A stretch of DNA of 5,973 bases, taken from assembly GCA_018109965.1 (NCBI GenBank), contig JAGBFE010000371.1, forward strand, positions 1-5,973, given 5' to 3'. The notes under the pieces were generated by a model. That model was not told the DNA's origin. It searched no databases and worked only from the letters and a program-made list of their open reading frames with translations. Source of the stretch: Oscillospiraceae bacterium. Lineage in GTDB: Bacteria; Bacillota_A; Clostridia; Oscillospirales; Ruminococcaceae. Shown here one piece after another: positions 4,107 through 5,973 of the stretch. Within the stretch, counting starts at the first letter, position 1; each line of letters begins with the position of its first letter. A program made the position numbers and the translations under genes.

Positions 4107-5417
4107 AGATTTGAAATAACAAAAAAGCAAAAGGAGTTTATAGAAAGCAAAGCTGACGAAGTTCTGTTTGGCGGTGCGGCAGGCGGCGGCAAAAGCTATG
4201 CCCAGCTTATAGATGCATTTTTGTATGCGATGAAATATGCAGGCTCCAAGCAGCTGATTTTAAGACGTACACTGCCTGAGCTGGAAAAAAGCCTTATCCG
4301 TGTTTCGCTGTCTCTTTTTGACAGGGATATTTACCGTTACAATTCGGCAAAGCACACAGGGGTGTTCACAAACGGCAGCATTATCGACTTTGGTTACTGT
4401 GACAGGGAAAATGATGTGTACAAATATCAGTCGGCAGAATATGACGTAATACGTTTTGATGAACTGACACATTTTACCGAGGATATGTATGTGTATCTGA
4501 TAAGCCGCATACGCGGTGTGAATGATTTTCCAAAGCAGATAAAAAGTTCCACAAACCCCGGTGGCGTGGGGCACAGCTGGGTAAAACAGAGGTTTATAGA
4601 TGTGTGTGTAACGGGCATCTATCGTGATGAAAACGGCACACGGCAGTTTATACCCGCCAAGGTGAGTGATAACAGCTTTCTGATGAAAAATGACAAGGGG
4701 TACATAAGCCGGCTGAAACGACTTGGCGAAAAGGACAAAAGGGCACTGCTGTATGGTGACTGGGATATTTTTGACGGGCAGTATTTCAGCGAATTCCGCC
4801 GAAATATACACGTTGTAAAGCCTTTCAGTATACCCAAACACTGGAAAAGATATTTCACAATGGACTATGGGCTGGATATGTTTGCGGGATATTTTATTGC
4901 TGTGGACACACAGGGCAAGGCCTATGTTTACAGAGAGATATATAAGCCAAATCTGATAATCAGTGCAGCCGCAAAGGAAATTATTGACGCAGACGAAAAG
5001 GGAGTCAGCCTTTATTATGCGCCGCCAGATTTGTACAACCGGCGTCAGGACACGGGTAAAAGTGTTGCCGAGATTTTTGCAGAACACGGAATATTGCTGA
5101 CCAAAAGCGAAAATGACCGCGTACAGGGTTGGTATAACCTTAAAGAGTGGCTGATGCCGTACAAGGATGAACAGGGAGTGACTACGGCAGATCTTGTGAT
5201 TTTTGAAACCTGCCCCAGTCTTATCCGCACGCTGCCGGCACTTACACACGACAGAAGCAATCCCAACGATGTGGCAACACATCCTCACGAAATCACTCAC
5301 GCTCCCGATGCTATCCGCTATTTTGTAGCGGGCAGACCATCACCTGCTGTGCGGCCTGAACCGCAGGATGATGAAAATACAATGGACAGGCAGATAGACA
5401 GTTTTTTGAATTTTTAA
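4104..5417 (+). CDS. terL: Phage terminase large subunit (packaging ATPase/nuclease)
   Basis: A 437-residue motor that cuts concatemeric phage DNA and pumps it into the prohead. ATPase domain: an adenine-motif-like KKQKEFI (7-13), Walker A GGAAGGGKS (23-31), Walker B VIRFDE (115-120, catalytic E120) and the coupling motif KSSTNPGG (147-154). The RNase H-like nuclease domain has three acidic sites: D254 in FTMDYG, D309 in YYAPPD and D402 in HAPDAIRY. All are intact and the length is normal for the family. The start is assigned to ATC 4104, supported by a strong ribosome binding site; the first standard start (TTG 4221) would remove 39 residues including Walker A. The gene lies between the small terminase-like gene and a phage gene 12 nt downstream. 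The function is nearly certain; the start codon is the odd point and could also be a sequence error or mutation of ATG. Confidence 0.96.
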   Translation: MRFEITKKQKEFIESKADEVLFGGAAGGGKSYAQLIDAFLYAMKYAGSKQLILRRTLPELEKSLIRVSLSLFDRDIYRYNSAKHTGVFTNGSIIDFGYCDRENDVYKYQSAEYDVIRFDELTHFTEDMYVYLISRIRGVNDFPKQIKSSTNPGGVGHSWVKQRFIDVCVTGIYRDENGTRQFIPAKVSDNSFLMKNDKGYISRLKRLGEKDKRALLYGDWDIFDGQYFSEFRRNIHVVKPFSIPKHWKRYFTMDYGLDMFAGYFIAVDTQGKAYVYREIYKPNLIISAAAKEIIDADEKGVSLYYAPPDLYNRRQDTGKSVAEIFAEHGILLTKSENDRVQGWYNLKEWLMPYKDEQGVTTADLVIFETCPSLIRTLPALTHDRSNPNDVATHPHEITHAPDAIRYFVAGRPSPAVRPEPQDDENTMDRQIDSFLNF

Positions 5418-5429
5418 AAGGAGGAATAT

Positions 5430-5973
5430 ATGCTTTACAAATATCCTATCGAACAGAAAAAAACAGCCCAGGAAACCACAATCGGCAACCGACGCTATGA
5501 CACAGTTACAGGTGACGAACTGCCGCCTGTTCCCTATCTCAATATCAATTCTGCAAAGGTGAACAGCACTGCCGCAGCACCAAAAAAGACCGCTGCGAAA
5601 ACAGCTGCAAAGACAACTGTGAGCACATCTGCTGCAAACAGCAGCGCAGCAGCACTGCAGGATGTTTATGAGCAAAAACTGCGTGAACAGCGTGATGCAC
5701 TGGAAAACAGTTACAACAGCAGGAAAAATCTGCTTGGGCAGAACTATGAATTACAGAGACTTGCGGCACAGCAGAACAATAATTCTGCCCTGAGAGATCT
5801 GTATATTGCATATATGCAGGGAATCAAAAATATTCCGCAGCAGGCTGCAATGTGGGGTGCAGGCGGTGAAATTGAAAGCATCAGAAGCCGCCACAGAACC
5901 AGTTACGAAGATAACCGTGCAAAGCAGAATATAAGCTATGGAGATATCATCAGTGAAATCCAGCAGAAATATA
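5430..5973 (+). CDS. Phage protein of unknown function, C-terminally cut by window end
   Basis: The frame is open to the edge, giving 181 complete codons. The ATG at 5430 follows AAGGAGG (5418-5424) at 5 nt, directly after the terL stop. Residues 1-40 are unremarkable and polar, and 41-76 are a low-complexity Ala/Lys/Thr/Ser stretch with AAKTAAKT repeats, probably a flexible linker. Residues 77-115 are a charged, heptad-like helix likely to form a coiled coil. A motif NIPQQAAMWGAGGEIES (134-150), then SYEDNRA (158-164), resembles a short conserved pattern I recall in structural-region proteins of gut Firmicutes phages (PQQ, GG, ES, then Y-x-x-N-R). The role is not known. There is no signal peptide. 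It is probably transcribed with terL and may be a virion or assembly protein (inference). Confidence 0.75.
   Translation, partial: MLYKYPIEQKKTAQETTIGNRRYDTVTGDELPPVPYLNINSAKVNSTAAAPKKTAAKTAAKTTVSTSAANSSAAALQDVYEQKLREQRDALENSYNSRKNLLGQNYELQRLAAQQNNNSALRDLYIAYMQGIKNIPQQAAMWGAGGEIESIRSRHRTSYEDNRAKQNISYGDIISEIQQKY

Noticed and set aside
4221..4223. TTG as the start of the large terminase
   Set aside because: It would remove the Walker A motif at residues 23-31, and no ribosome binding site precedes it.
4260..5300. 346-codon open frame on the minus strand
   Set aside because: It lies wholly antisense to terL, whose motifs are intact. The antisense product shows no recognisable motif and no ribosome binding site.
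1..5973. CRISPR array, tRNA, rRNA or insertion sequence
   Set aside because: No regularly spaced long repeats, cloverleaf-like stretch, transposase or terminal inverted repeats were seen.

Overview
The window looks like the junction between a bacterial chromosome and a prophage in a low-to-mid-GC Gram-positive bacterium. A gut clostridium (Oscillospiraceae/Ruminococcus-like) is my best guess, from protein resemblance and from the strong AGGAGG-type ribosome binding sites and sigma-A-type promoters. The taxon is an inference, not something read directly.

Left part (1-2344, minus strand): a tightly packed surface-glycan operon. From a good extended -10 promoter (2315-2344) it runs leftward through a GT4 glycosyltransferase (GTG start at 2260), a GT2 glycosyltransferase, a three-helix DUF2304 membrane protein, and the first 11 codons of another GT2 glycosyltransferase cut by the window edge. 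Gaps are 3-16 nt and each gene has its own ribosome binding site.

Right part (about 2391-5973): phage genes. A leftward RinA/ArpU-like regulator (2427-2825), closed by its own terminator, is divergent from a rightward LexA/CI-like repressor (HTH plus S24 domain, 3060-3659). The 234-nt gap between them reads as a genetic switch. Two 15-bp dyads have centres exactly 30 bp apart. One lies in the spacer of the leftward promoter and the other touches the -35 of the rightward promoter. A perfect 10-bp direct repeat flanks the rightward -10, and a second candidate promoter with its own palindrome lies closer to the repressor start. A strong terminator (3679-3713) follows the repressor.

Next comes a roughly 110-nt leader with 11-bp tandem repeats, then a small terminase-like gene (3825-4088), the large terminase (4104-5417, apparently starting at an ATC codon) and an incomplete phage protein (5430-end). 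These three are spaced as one operon. The packaging operon has no convincing sigma-A promoter of its own, which fits late control by the RinA-like protein, though that is an inference. No integrase or replication genes are visible, so the prophage (or domesticated remnant) has its regulatory switch directly beside packaging genes and its edge beside the glycan operon.

The most unusual points are the non-canonical terminase start, the compact two-operator switch, a proline at the predicted repressor self-cleavage site, and the 11-bp repeats before the terminase genes.
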